This document shows positions 11,054 through 22,805 of a stretch of DNA of 64,000 nt, piece by piece. Position 1 is the first letter of the stretch, and every line of letters begins with the position of its first letter. Made by a program: the position numbers and the translations under genes. Location of the stretch: positions 1,116,001 to 1,180,000 of the forward strand of contig JAFEVB010000032.1 of the NCBI GenBank assembly GCA_032629725.1, in the 5' to 3' direction. Below the pieces are notes generated by a model that saw nothing but the letters and a program-made list of their open reading frames with translations, had not been told where the DNA came from and searched no databases. Source of the DNA: Gremmenia infestans (lineage: Eukaryota > Ascomycota > Leotiomycetes > Helotiales > Hamatocanthoscyphaceae).

Positions 11054-12221
11054 CTACAATTCCACCACCAGCTTCGTCGCACTAACACCAGCTTTGGACT
11101 TTTTCAGCGCCTCTTGGATATACTCCAAACCCTTACCGACAACGGGAGGCGGCGGAGGGCACTAGATCTTTCCGGCCTCCAACGCGCGCGTCACGTAGTC
11201 CACAGGCGTCGCGATGTCGTTGATGGCGAATATCATACCGGCTTTTACATTCGCGGGCACGTTAGAGGGAGGAGGATGCACGCAAGCGAGATGACCTCCG
11301 CCTACCTTGGTGAGGATAGCGAGGTCGTGGGCGTATGTGTCGGAGGTGGCGATGGCGTTGAATATACTGATGAATTCGTGGCTAGATTTGTTAACAGGTT
11401 CGATGCACCTTTTCGACGAGCGGAAGATCTTTGTGGTTGAAGACGTGGGCTGCACCGCAGCGCTTGCTGAAGTACGCGCCTTATATAGGGGACGGTGGAA
11501 GATGGTAGAAAAGGGAAAATTTCGCCCTGTAAAGAAGAGAGACAGAGCATAAATGCGCTATAAAGTAGAGATAAATACAAATATGTATATAAATAATCCT
11601 ACCACTATATCTTTTTAAGCCAATTGTATCCTTTTCATATTGCCTAGCGTAATTCCTAAGCTTTTTTCACCTTGTACCCTAGTAAAGTAAGGCAAAATAG
11701 GTAAAATTTATGGGGAGAGGAGAAGGTAGACACTAGCGCTAGCAATAACTCCTATAGTATGATATAGCAGTCTCTATAGACGAATATTACGTGAAGACTA
11801 GGAATCATAGTAGAAACATTTATATATAATATCGCCCTATGTCTTATGCTTTTTGCCCCGCGTATACCTTTCAATATAGGGAGGCACAATTCTGCGCTAG
11901 CAACATTCGCTAAAAATCGACATCAGTCTGGAATTCTTTGCCAAAGACGACACCTCAACACTGCCATACCCGATGACTGGATCTTATTTTCTGAAGCGCT
12001 GTACGTCCGGTCATACTTCATATACCTCGCCGGCCATGTCACAGCTGAAGATGGCCGGCCATTATTGGATGAAGACGCATGGCAGTTGAGAGGTTGATGG
12101 CGACGGCAGAATTCTCAACGACGATCTTACCGGGACCGGCTGTGGGTAACGGGGTACCACCCACTTCCAGGGGAGTTTCAGCTTTGGTGAGCCATGCGGC
12201 TCGGTTCTTTGGATCTGCCAT
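11054..12221 (-). pseudogene. Decayed medium-chain (MDR) zinc-type oxidoreductase / enoyl-reductase-like gene
   Basis: The minus strand preserves pieces of an MDR oxidoreductase in the right order. The N-terminus at 12221 reads MADPKNRAAWLTKAETPLEV, then VENSAVAIN. A middle block near 11,960-12,020 reads DMAGEVYEV-stop-PDVQRFRK-stop-DPVIGYG. A C-terminal block (about 11,160-11,250) has NVKAGMIFAINDIATPVDYV. The true family ending, VVGKGLEYIQEALKK...VVEL, closes at 11054. In-frame stops occur at 11162-11164 and twice in the middle block. The segment from about 11,520 to 11,850 is AT-rich and unrelated to the family, so part of the coenzyme-binding domain has been replaced or eroded. Intact relatives are NAD(P)H-dependent and often sit in secondary-metabolite clusters. 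No function is expected here. Confidence 0.75.
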
Positions 12222-12668
12222 TTTGTCCTTTTGGGTGGTTTTTGGTGGATGTGCCGCCTGGCAATGGCACGTTGACTTTTTGCATCTGTGGCATTACCCC
12301 AATTGGATGGTTGCAGAAATCGATATATATTACCCAGTTACACCTACACCAACAATGGCCTATCAGGCTCTTGGCTTGACCAGCGTGAATGGCACGGCAC
12401 GACCCTTGAAATACCACCTGGACATGGGTGGTTGGGGGCGGACTGTCCAACTCCATTATTAGGGCTCGAATTTGAATCATCTCAAAGAGTGAGCAATTCT
12501 CCCAAACACGTCTCACACCACTTCCAACTCTAATTTTGTGTATATTCTCATCTCCTTATCCGTGCGCCCTCGAACGTTTGGACTTGAGCCAAGAAGCGCT
12601 GAATCTTGCCGCTGATTACTTGTACAGACAGTAGCGATCAAGCTTCAGCCTCGTGTATCGTAGACAGC
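12222..12668. other. Divergent intergenic region before the ankyrin gene
   Basis: This is the former promoter side of the MDR gene and the promoter side of the ankyrin-ZZ gene. Several overlapping frames of 60-130 codons exist on both strands but show no recognisable features. Confidence 0.4.
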
Positions 12669-15600
12669 ATGCGGCCTTTCATATTGTTTCTCCTGTTCCT
12701 AGCCACACGTATCGATGCCAGTGGCACAGATGTTACGAATAACCTCTTTTCGGATATTGGACCGTATGTATGCTACTGCCTGAGATATGTTGCCGCTAAC
12801 GCTGCGCGAGGCTCCTGGCATTATTTGGCGAGCAGTTTGCGCGACAATTCTTGAGAGAGTCATTCACATGGCTTGACCACATCATTTTTGCGATGGCCCC
12901 GCTGGGCATCATAACCGCCATTGTAGGCGCAATCCGTGTTGGGGGCTTTCCATGGTTGAAAGCTGTGATTGGGCGTGCTCGAGAAAATAGGGCATCCGCC
13001 GAGCTTGAGCTTATGTCTTCGACATCACACGAAGTTTGTGAACTATGGAATGGAGACGGCATAGTCCGGACAACGGGAAAAGGGATGGTCAAGCAAATTG
13101 TTTTCTTGGAGGGCTGTGGGGACCCCGAGCAGGAGTGTTATCTCTTCACCTTGACGCATGCTCACGATGATGGTCATATGAAAAAAGAAGGTAAGTTGTA
13201 AACGCGCTGTACTGATAACTTGAATGTCAATTAATACCTTCGTTTCGCCTTCATAGTATATAGAGGGCCGTTCTTAAAACAATTGCCATTCTGGAAAAGC
13301 GCTCCAGATGAGACCACAGATAAGGACGATCGGTCTGATCGGGCTCCCAACATATCTTTGAACCTCCACTCCAAGCAAAACATGTGGGAGCTGGCTACTG
13401 TTGCTTTTATAGGCATCATTCTTCAGTCAGGTGTCATTGTATTCTCTGGATTTGTTGCCTATAATCGTCGCTTTGGAAATAAGGTTGGCGGCGAACGCCC
13501 GAGTGCTTACGCGTTCCCGGTCCTGGCTGCTGGAACAGCCGTTCTTACATTTGCAATGTGGCTTTGCGCGTTGGTCATTGGACGAAGCACCGAAGAATTC
13601 GTCTGGGAGGTGAAAGAGGCGGACCCGGAGAAAGGTTCCAGGGGCAATACCGACTTTCGTGTGTTTTGGCTTCAACGAGGCTTCGTTGTTAGTGATCAGA
13701 GCTTCGATTCTTTCATGCTCATGGCAAAAGACCCAAAAAGAAGAATCCTGACCTCATGTCGCAACAATGATCCCGTCTCCGATAATGATACCCCGAAGTC
13801 GAACATGCAAGCGAAGTCATCTAACAACTCAAATTTATCATGGCTTAGTACTTTTTGCTTGGTTGGGACAGTGAGTGGAATCAGGTAGGCATAACTGGCT
13901 CTTTGAGTATACACTTTCCAATCTTATCACATTTCACTCCATGTACTCCAATTGCTCTCCCCTCCTGCTACACTTTTGATGGGAAATTTCTGACTACATC
14001 TTTTAGTGGATTCATACTCCAATTTGAAGGTTTCCGCGGAATCAGTTGGGCATGCTCCATTGCACAGCTTGTCGCCATTGCAATTATGACCTTTTTACGA
14101 GCCCTTGTACGCCGGGGCATGTTAGATAGTCCAACAACTAAGCCAGTACCGGCAGAATATGAGATGGACTGGCTTGCACTAAGAATTGGATATGTCGATA
14201 ACTATTTGCCCGCTCTTAGCAGTTCCGAGCATCGACAAAAACACCAAATTTTACCCAGAAGGGACAGGCCCAAGAAATCACCCGGCCAAGATAAAAATCC
14301 TCCTCCCAAACCTTTTTGGAAAGTGTGCAATAAAATAATATACCCCTCGACAGGAAAGTGGGAAGCCAAAACAAAAACTGACGCAGAGTCGCACAGCGAT
14401 GCTGATCGGCGCCCTGCCATTCCTGGAAAGCCTGGACACCCAGGATACCCATATCAGGTTAACGACGAAGAGAAAGACAAAAAGAAAGCACAGGCAGTTG
14501 TGAACATCCGGAAAAGACTCGGAAGACTCACGGAATGGCCAAATCCATCATCGTACGCCACATCCGTTGCAACAGCAATTGGTAAAGTCATGGATCTGTT
14601 GTTCCACGAATCGCAAAAAGAAACCTTTGTTTGGGACATTGACGTGCAGGTTGTATCGGAAGCATCTAGTACGCTTGCTAAAGTGAGACTCGCTGCCGAA
14701 AGAAAGCCTCCTGAAAAGCCAGGCGAAAAGTCTCCATGGATCGTTTCTAAATCTGACATCGAATCGATTATCTCTTTGTGGAGGTATCACTTCGAAGTCA
14801 GCCCCTCTAGAACTCCCTACCGCCGAGTTCTTGGTCCATCAAATCCCATTATCAAGAGAGACTTAGCATGGTGGGCCGGCGCCGGGGTTGCAGAGGCATT
14901 GGATGATATCAAGTGGGATGACTCTGGGAAGTCTCTTAATTTAGGCTTCGGAGGTCAAGGCATGTTTCCGTTCTCTTTTCACACCAGCAGAAGATATGCA
15001 CACCGGATCGGTGTGTTTTTCTCGGGACCTCAGTACGTAGCAGCAGTCTCTAATAATCTATAGATACGAGTAAGCTTTCTGCAGCAGGATCTGGCTCCTT
15101 ATATTGTGCCATGATTGCAAACGTCTCGCTTGAAAAATTCCTAGCCCAACACATTTTTTCGACCTTCATGTGGGCCATCGCAAGCTCGATACGGATTCCG
15201 TGGAATCAATCTGCTACTACAGTTGATCCCCAGAGCGAAGATAGATTTAATGCTCAGGTTCCGGAATGGAACTCGCTACGACTGATCAATCCATTAATAC
15301 AACAAATGGCCAGAGCTGTGGAGGGCGCGGCGCTAGGTTCGCTAGAAGACGCCCACGTCCTTATCATACCCCCACTCAGTTTTTCCAACAAACTTCCAAA
15401 CGAAGGTTTGGTAGAAGTGGTGCGAAAGAAGGCAAGGGACAATGAACTCGATTACCGACTGGATAGGGCCTGCGATGCGTATATAAAACTGCTCGACCTC
15501 TGCGAGGGCTTACCGTTGGATGAAAAGTTTGTTTACACGGTCGTAGCCACCGCAGTCGATTTTCTCGTTACTGCAACATCCGCACCGGTAATCGAGGACA

Positions 15601-18600
15601 ATAGTGCAGACGATCATGGAGAGACTTTGGGGATAAAGATGTCGTTAATTAAGGCCCTAAAATCCAAGCATTTGCAATGCCTATTCGGCTTAAGAGACCT
15701 CTACGCAGAACAACACCGCGGTAACCATTTCGATAACGCACTCCTATGGAAGATAGATGCCTCTGGTTCAAAGAAAAACGAAAAAGGCAAAGTTGATGTG
15801 ACCCGTTCCCAAAGAGATTCTAAGGACATTGCAGAGAAGATATTTGGACACACGACTCTTCATCGCAAAATCATTGAGAGTTCCGACGATATAGATGAGT
15901 ATTTGAAGGACTTGGCCAAAGACCTTGATGTACCAGACATCCTTGGATGGACTCCTCTTCATTACGCAGTCATTTACTCCCAGAAAGTAGTGTCAGCGCT
16001 AGCGAGTAAGAATGCAGAATTGGCTACTAAGACCGACTTGGCAGGCCGCACCCCTTTGCACTATGCTGTCATGGAAGAAAAAGAGGGGGTAGTGGATAGT
16101 CTTTTAGATGCCAGTTCCAAACCACAGAAAGGAAGAGACGGGTTGTTTCCATTACATTGGGCTGCGAAAGTTGGAAATTTGGGTGCCACTAAATTGTTGC
16201 TCAAGCAGCAGCTGCAAAGAGATAATGTGAATACTGGCGATTATTGGGGCATGACTCCATTGCACTTCGCAGCTTCTGGAGGACATTTAGATATTGTGAA
16301 ACTACTCTTCAAGGCGAGGCGCAGCACTCTTGACAGGCAAGATCGGTTTGAACGAACAGCACTCCATATCGCAATCATGGGCATTGAACTAGGCGTGGTC
16401 AAAGAGCAGGGTCACGTCAAGGTCGTGGAAGAACTTTTAAAGTCGGGTGCAAATTTTAGGCTGAGGAACAGGAAAGGGGAGACTGCTCTGGAACTGGCCG
16501 CCAATATTGAGCTAGCCCTGGGCAACAAGAAAACCTCAAGGGAAATATCTAAAAAACCTACGGGTGCACAGGGTAAAACGATTGGTATGAAGGACGCCGA
16601 AGGAAACGGAGCTACGATTAAGGCAGTAAGTCAAACAGCGGAGTCAGTCCTGACTGCAGTCAGAAAGAGAGGCGAAGGGGCAAAGAAAGACTCACTTGAC
16701 AGCAATAACGTTTTGAGAACACACCCCCAGGATGATCTTAATACAAGACCTCCAATCGTACAAGGAGGCGCACATAAAGTGACCGAGGCAATGCTCAAGA
16801 CGCAAACAGAGCAAACAAAACTGTGTATTCGATACCTGCTAGAAAAAGAGAATCTCGCCACTGACGGTGGAAAATATCTGTTATGGGCTGCGCAACACAA
16901 ACTGGCAACGCCGTTCAGTGTACTCATAGAAAAGAAGGGGAAGGTGAAATTTGATGAATTGCATCCCATTACAGGACGCTCAGTTCTTCATTTTGCAGCA
17001 GAAGCTGGTTCCGAAGAAATGGTTACACAGATTCTGGAAAGATGGACTCCTATTGAGAGTGAGAGGAAGTCCCTCGTCAATCTATCCGATCTAGAGGGTG
17101 CCACGGCGCTGTTACTGGCTGCAAGACGAGGATACATATCAATAATTGAGATACTTGTCGGACATGAAGCTGAAATTGAAGACAAAGACCAAAATCAGCG
17201 TACGCCTCTATCCTGGGCAGCAGAAAATGGCCACGCCGCAGCTGTGAAAGAACTACTCAATCGAGGCGCCAAACCCGATGTAGTGGATGGCGACCCTGAG
17301 CAGTCAATTTTGGCTCGCGTCGCAAAGAATGGTAATGTCGCCGTCGCAAGCTTGCTCATGGAGCATGGCGCTACGTTGGGTTTGAGAGGTGCATCGGATC
17401 ATACCACAACTTCCATCGCTATTATCAATGGCCGAACGACTATCTTGCAGCTTTTCCTCGATAAGGGCGCAGATCCAAACGGGGTGAACTCGGGTGATGG
17501 ATACACATTTCTCTGCGACGCCGTATATTATGACCAAGAGGAAATTGTGAAGCTACTCCTTGACAAAAGGGCCGATATCGAAAGGCCGAGCGGCAGCTAC
17601 AATCAGACTCCGCTTTCTTTCGCCGCAAACAGGGGTAACTGTACAATCATAGGTCTTCTTCTTGATAAACATGCCAATATAGAATCAGAAGACAGTGACG
17701 GACGGACACCACTGATGTGGGCGGCAAGTCTAAATCGCCTGGAAGCCGTGACTCTTCTCATCAGTAACGGGGCCAATCTCAGCGTGGCCAATAACGATAA
17801 AGACAGCGCACTTTCTTTAGCGGCTGACAGAGATTATAAGGATGTCATACATGCCATTCTGGACGAGAGTCTTAAGACTGGCAAGCAGCAGCCCATACCG
17901 CATCTTGAATCTACGATTCTTTGGGCATCCAGGATTGGAGATCAGCAGATAGTGGAAAAGCTTTTGAATCTCGGTACGAACATTGAGGCAAAAGATGATA
18001 TTGGCTCTACACCATTGATAGAAGCAAGCAAAAAGGGCAACTTGGACGTTACTAAACTTCTTTTGAAGCGTGGCGCCGATATCGAGCAAACAAATGCTGA
18101 GTCAGAGACTCCATTATCCTGTGCATCTCTCGAAGGTTCGGAGGATATTGTGGCTCTTCTCCTAGAAAACCACGTACAAATTGATGTCCGAACACATTCC
18201 AAGTCAACAGCACTACTCTTGGCGATTCAGGAAGGACACGAAGGGGTTGCCAAACTACTTTTAGATGGAGGTGCAGATCCCAATGCAGAGAACGATGCGA
18301 AAGAGACCCCGTTGTACTGGGCTTGCAACCATGGATCTGATGACATAGTACAAGTGCTTCTTAGCAAGCACGCCAGCACAAACCCCACACCCGCCAATGG
18401 ATCTACTCCACTTCTTGAGTCGATTGAGGAGCAAAATACGGCTATATCAATGACCTTACTGTTAAACAAGGCACGTTTTGATGTTTGTGATAGGAACGGA
18501 TGGTCTGCCCTAAATCTCGCGTCTTGGTATGGTGATTTTGAGGTTGTGGAAAAGCTGATAGAGTTGGGGGCAGACATTACTTCTACGGATGGAGAAGGCG

Positions 18601-20040
18601 ATACACCACTACACCAGGCAGCTTACAACGGATATCTGGAAATCGCTAAGCTGTTACTAGACAAAGGAGCCAAAGTCGAATCAATGAACTACTATAAGAG
18701 ATCACCACTTCACTATGCAGCCTTGAACGGATGCGAGGACGTCGTCAAACTTCTACTAGAAAGAGGTGCTCCGCTAGACAACCCGGACAAAAATGGCCGC
18801 ACTCCACTGTCACGTGCAGCAGTGGGTGGACATGGTACCGTTATCAAGCTGCTTTATGAACGTGGAGCTCAGCTTGAGTCTGAGGATAGTGATCGCCGCA
18901 CCCCGCTATCATTGGCAACTGATAATGGGGATGAAGCTGCGGTGAAGCAATTGATTCACTTGGGTGCTTCTGTTGAGTCTAAGGATAATAAGGGTCGGTC
19001 CCCTTTATCATGGGCTGCCTCGAGCGGACATGAAGCCGTTGTACAGCAGTTCATTGAGAAGTTTCCTGAACAGTTACTCTCTAAAGACAGTAACGGTAGA
19101 ATTCCACTTATGTGGGCAGCATCAGCTAGCCATGGGGCGATAGTCAACTTATTACTTGATGATCGTCACGTCGACAATGACACCGTGCGGGCACAAGTTG
19201 AAGCACAAAATGCCGACGAGCGCTCAACGTTACATTTCGCGGTTGGCGGTGGCTCTGAGGAAATAACTCAAAAGCTAATAGATGAAAACATTGATCAGAA
19301 TACCAAGGATACTCAGGGAATAAATGCAATTCACATTGCCGCTGAGCAGGGTCACATCACCATCCTTAAGATATTGATTGATCGAGGTCTTGGTGGGACG
19401 AACCCATTCGACCCTGTTCTCCGCGACAAACAAGGCCGCAATGCACTACACCATTCCGCAGCGAGCGAGTCTGGGGCTATGATATCTTATCTTCTGGAGT
19501 TGTGTCCTGACCAAGCTCAACAACATCTACCAGATTTCAATGGATGGACCCCTCTCCATTGGGCGGCACAGGCGGGTAGTTTGGAAGTTGTGCAAAACAT
19601 TCTTGATTCTGGTGCCGACGCTAAAGTGCGGGAAAAGCTCAAAGACTGGAGTCCACGACAGATTGCAGGTTATAATGGCTACGATGAAATCGTCGAACTG
19701 CTCTCGAAAGTATCCGACCCTGACGAAAAGGAGGTGTTGGCCGGCACAAAGCATGAAAATGTGTTCTGCGACGGTTGCTTCTGCCGGGTAAGTAGGGTGA
19801 ATAGGTGGATTGGGAACTGTGCTGACTGGTGTGGTGAAGGTTCATGGAATTCGGTTCAAGTGTATAACTTGCGATGACTTCGATTTCTGTGAGAAATGTA
19901 TGCATTCGGCAGCCCAGACCCATCCGGATCATAATTTCAATGCGATGGGAGGAACAGCGGATGATGCCCAGAAGGAAGATACGCTGAAGGAGGACACGCA
20001 AATTGAGGATACGCCAAAGGATGATACCCCAGAGGATTGA
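12669..20040 (+). CDS. Giant membrane-anchored ankyrin-repeat protein with C-terminal ZZ zinc finger
   Basis: A six-exon gene for about 2,330 aa. Exons are 12669-12763, 12811-13190, 13257-13884, 14007-about 15,010, about 15,086-19787 and 19840-20040. The start MRPFILFLLFLATRIDAS looks like a signal peptide. About five hydrophobic segments follow (IIFAMAPLGIITAIVGAI; ELATVAFIGIILQSGVIVF; AFPVLAAGTAVLTFAMWLCA; a fourth across intron 3; CSIAQLVAIAIMTFLRAL). Then come roughly 650 residues of soluble sequence with no nucleotide-binding (P-loop/NACHT) motif I could see. About 34 ankyrin repeats (bases about 15,940-19,690) have the consensus G-x-TPLxxAAxxGH. The last two exons encode a ZZ finger (CDGC, KCITC, FCEKC, HPDH). 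The exon 4/5 boundary is unresolved. No single family name is known to me; surveillance or scaffold roles are speculation. Confidence 0.78.
15935..19700 (+). repeat. Array of about 34 ankyrin repeats within the giant protein
   Basis: The translated frame shows back-to-back units of about 33 residues with the signature G-x-TPLxxAAxxG(H/N)xxxVxxLLxxGA. Conservation is best from about 16,980 to 19,150. A spacer rich in Lys, Thr and Glu near 16,500-16,800 interrupts the array. DNA-level identity between units is low, so the array is old rather than a recent expansion. Confidence 0.85.
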
Positions 20041-20805
20041 CCTTGCAATGCTGTCTTTCATGCTTGGATCTCAGTTGCAAAATTAGCTATCGATTTGACG
20101 AATCTAACTTTGAACAGCTTATTATCGTCCCTGTTTCATTTACTAAATAATTGTTGGATTTCGGGGGATGGATGGGTGGGACTATAATAGGCGTGTATCC
20201 GGGTAAAACATTGCTCACTTGATAACCTTGAACATTGGACAATGAGATAAAATTAAACATATTAGGACACAGCAGTGACAGCACCTCACCCAGAAAACCT
20301 GACTCGGTGTCCTCCTAAATCCAGCACGCAGAAGAAATCCGCTCTTAAATAGCTAGAGGAAAATCAGCTGTCACAGAACAGAGTTTCACACCACTGATAA
20401 CAGATAGCAACATTTCGGAGACAATTTCAAACAGCAGGAAATATAAATAACGCCTATTCAGGCAGTCAAAGAACTAGTTGGCTGAACGAGCAAGAAACTT
20501 TAATAGATGAAGAGCTAAGCTATCAGCAACCAAGATTCTCATTAGACCTTCCTAGCATACTAAACCGCATGTACTATTCTATTTCGCCATTATAAGCTGT
20601 GCAGAACCCCCTTTGTGGTTCCTAAAAAGTGCATGCGGAACTATATATGCGGTTTTCTTCCTAAGCCTGCGCTAAACCACGAACAAGTCTTAGCGGTAAA
20701 TACGGGTCCTCATTTCTCGCTTAGAAATAGGGGGTGGTACTACATATAGTATTCCTTCAAACTCTTTTCTCCTCCAGCGCATCCCCCCATACTGCGCATA
20801 TGCTC
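20041..20805. other. AT-rich intergenic region with a small inverted repeat
   Basis: No gene seen. The nonamer AAACCGCAT at 20562-20570 is matched in inverted orientation by ATGCGGTTT at 20647-20655, bounding a 94-bp segment. This could be the end of a degraded miniature element or a stem-loop. Confidence 0.35.
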
Positions 20806-21720
20806 ATAGTATATGTATCTGGTAGACGTGATCATCCCTGCCTCACGTGGTCTGCTCGAGTACGACGCCAAGTACGGCGTTCTAATCTGTCGAAGATGCC
20901 AATTCGCCGTACAGAAAAGCGCGCTGCGAAGCCACTTACTCAGACACAAGATCTACCGTGAGGAAGGACACTTTTGTTGTCTTCAATAGCTCAACTGGCC
21001 CTTTTTGAGCCATGTCACGCGCCATTACCCACCCCCGCTTCACCCCTTATCGAGGGTCAGCCCACCATCTCCGGCTACCAATGTACAGCGGCTGGGTGTG
21101 AGAATCTATGTGCTAGCTGTAAGCGCATGAGGCGCCATTGGAGCGATCCATAGCCTCAACGAGCCTTCCAATGCGTCGTCGCTAGCCCGTCTGGTGAAGA
21201 TTCAGACATTCTTTCGCGGTACCAAACGCTTACACCGGTATCAAATACGGTCAGAGCAGCAGCAGTACTGGTGACTGAACTTGATTATAAAGATAGCGGT
21301 GATAACGAAGAGAGCATGTAACAGAAAGGACATGATGAGCCAGCGCCTTCAGGGGGTTGCCTTTCACAGAACCCGCTCAAGCCTTCTATAGTCTAATTTG
21401 ACGTGTGAGCGCTGGCATATTTCCATCAGTTCACCACTACCACAAGTCTGACACTTCCAAGGGTCGAAGCTTCACAGCCCGCAACGTGCTACTGGCAGAC
21501 GGACGTTGTCCATAGTCCACCATGCTCTGCGCCAGCGATGGATAATGTATGGTCTATTAGCCATCCCCGCGTGTAATTTGGCCTTGCTTGCACAGGAATC
21601 GATAAAGCCGCGGGTTCATCGCGAAGAGCGGTACATTTCTTTCCTAGATTCTCTGCTGGGTGGGAAGAGGCTGGGGTTGATCATGAAGAAGAGGCAAAGA
21701 ATGTAGGCGCGCACACGAGG
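20806..21720 (+). pseudogene. Relic of a fungal regulator with OrsD/DUF3505-type zinc motifs
   Basis: Fragments in different plus-strand frames line up, by recall, with fungal proteins that carry OrsD (DUF3505) zinc motifs followed by a fungal-transcription-factor-like tail. Frame blocks are LEYDAKYGVLICRRCQFAVQ and then SALRSHLLRHKIYRE (about 20,850-20,958), ISGYQCTAAGCENLCASC then RMRRHWSDP ending in a stop (about 21,070-21,150), RLVKIQTFFRGTK (about 21,190-21,230), and RQRWIMYGLLAIPACNLALL (about 21,525-21,590). At least three frame changes and a stop separate them, so no functional product is expected. The DNA resembles the surrounding AT-rich sequence more than the neighbouring genes do. 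Confidence 0.6.
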
Positions 21721-22109
21721 TGCGATTACGTTGTGCAGTTCCTGAGTGTGATTCTATGCAAAAACACCTTTGTACTCTGTCTACTATCATGTCGAATGTA
21801 TGGAGCCTCGTCGTCGGAGGTGGTGGTGAGAGGGGATGATTGCGCAGGTGGGAAGAGTTATGAAGGGAAGTAGGGTTCGTCAGATGCTGAAAGCAACACG
21901 CGCTCTACGATACTTAATTGTCCTCATGAGCTGCCCTTTCGCATGGCAGAAATTTTTGGGAAACCAGAGTTGAGGATGTCTTGGCCACGCTATTAGCTAT
22001 TGCTGCTTTGGTCGATCGGTCGAATGCTTCGAGATTAGCTTTGCGTCTGATGAGGCGGGATAGGTATGACGGGATATGAGAATATGGCTAAGAAAAGTGC
22101 CAGATCACT

Positions 22110-22805
22110 TCAAATACATGGTTTTGCAGCATGACCCGGCTGCTCTGGTGGTGCTAGCCCACTGAGCGCCGAGCTGAGCATTGCGGCTACTGGGTTTCGA
22201 AATGCTCGGCGAAGATGACCTTGCGGGAGATTACAGAATGGCTTTCTGCAGACACGTGCTGCGGGCGCCATCTGCCTTGTTGGTAGCCGGTTAGGTGGGC
22301 TCCAGAGAGCGGCCGCACAGAACAGAGTCGTTGCACAAGACAGGAGAACGATTGCTATGGTCGCTGCGCCGTCCCCCATGACAATGGCACAGATAAGAAG
22401 GGCGATTGTCAGGGACGTTGAGAGGACGCTTAGAACATTGTGAGGTGCCATGGTTTTTGTCTTCATCAACGGTTGGGGGCGGGGAGGGATAAATAACTTG
22501 ACTCTCTCCAAGTTCATAGTCCTGCGAAACGGAGTGTCCGTCATGCCAGACTCGTCGTCTGGTTTTCTTCTCGGGGGCTGCATCGACGGGTGGGGCGTGA
22601 TTTCAAGCACGATCACAGCATAAGGAGGGATATCCGCAATGGGGTGGATCTGATTGGTAATATATCGCAGTTGGGCTTGGACCATGCCCGTATGAACCCC
22701 AACGATGGAGGCAGGCGTTCTGGCAAATGATTCACGTCGATTGGGCGGATTAGAGCTTGTGGTGCTGGGATGAGACGGGGAAGAAGACAGGTACGAGGCT
22801 GTCAT
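22110..22805 (-). CDS. Putative two-helix membrane protein, probably truncated
   Basis: An open frame of 231 aa on the minus strand. The first 120 residues are Pro/Ser-rich. They are followed by two adjacent hydrophobic helices, NVLSVLSTSLTIALLICAIV and TIAIVLLSCATTLFCAAALW. This helix pair, preceded by MAPHN, resembles the N-terminus of a family of multi-helix membrane proteins of unknown function that I associate with leotiomycetes. In those, more soluble and membrane sequence follows; here the frame instead ends in an Arg/Ala/Pro-rich tail of low quality. It may be a truncated copy in which the ATG at about 22,452 (MAPHN) was the ancestral start. It sits between a decayed regulator and a gene-free tract. 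Confidence 0.45.
   Translation of the reverse strand: MTASYLSSSPSHPSTTSSNPPNRRESFARTPASIVGVHTGMVQAQLRYITNQIHPIADIPPYAVIVLEITPHPSMQPPRRKPDDESGMTDTPFRRTMNLERVKLFIPPRPQPLMKTKTMAPHNVLSVLSTSLTIALLICAIVMGDGAATIAIVLLSCATTLFCAAALWSPPNRLPTRQMAPAARVCRKPFCNLPQGHLRRAFRNPVAAMLSSALSGLAPPEQPGHAAKPCI

Noticed and set aside
12178..12516. 112-codon minus-strand frame before the ankyrin gene
   Set aside because: No recognisable motif, overlapped by several equally long frames on the other strand.
20562..20655. Possible miniature inverted-repeat element
   Set aside because: Arms are only 9 nt and no target-site duplication was evident, so it is noted under the intergenic entry rather than called as a mobile element.
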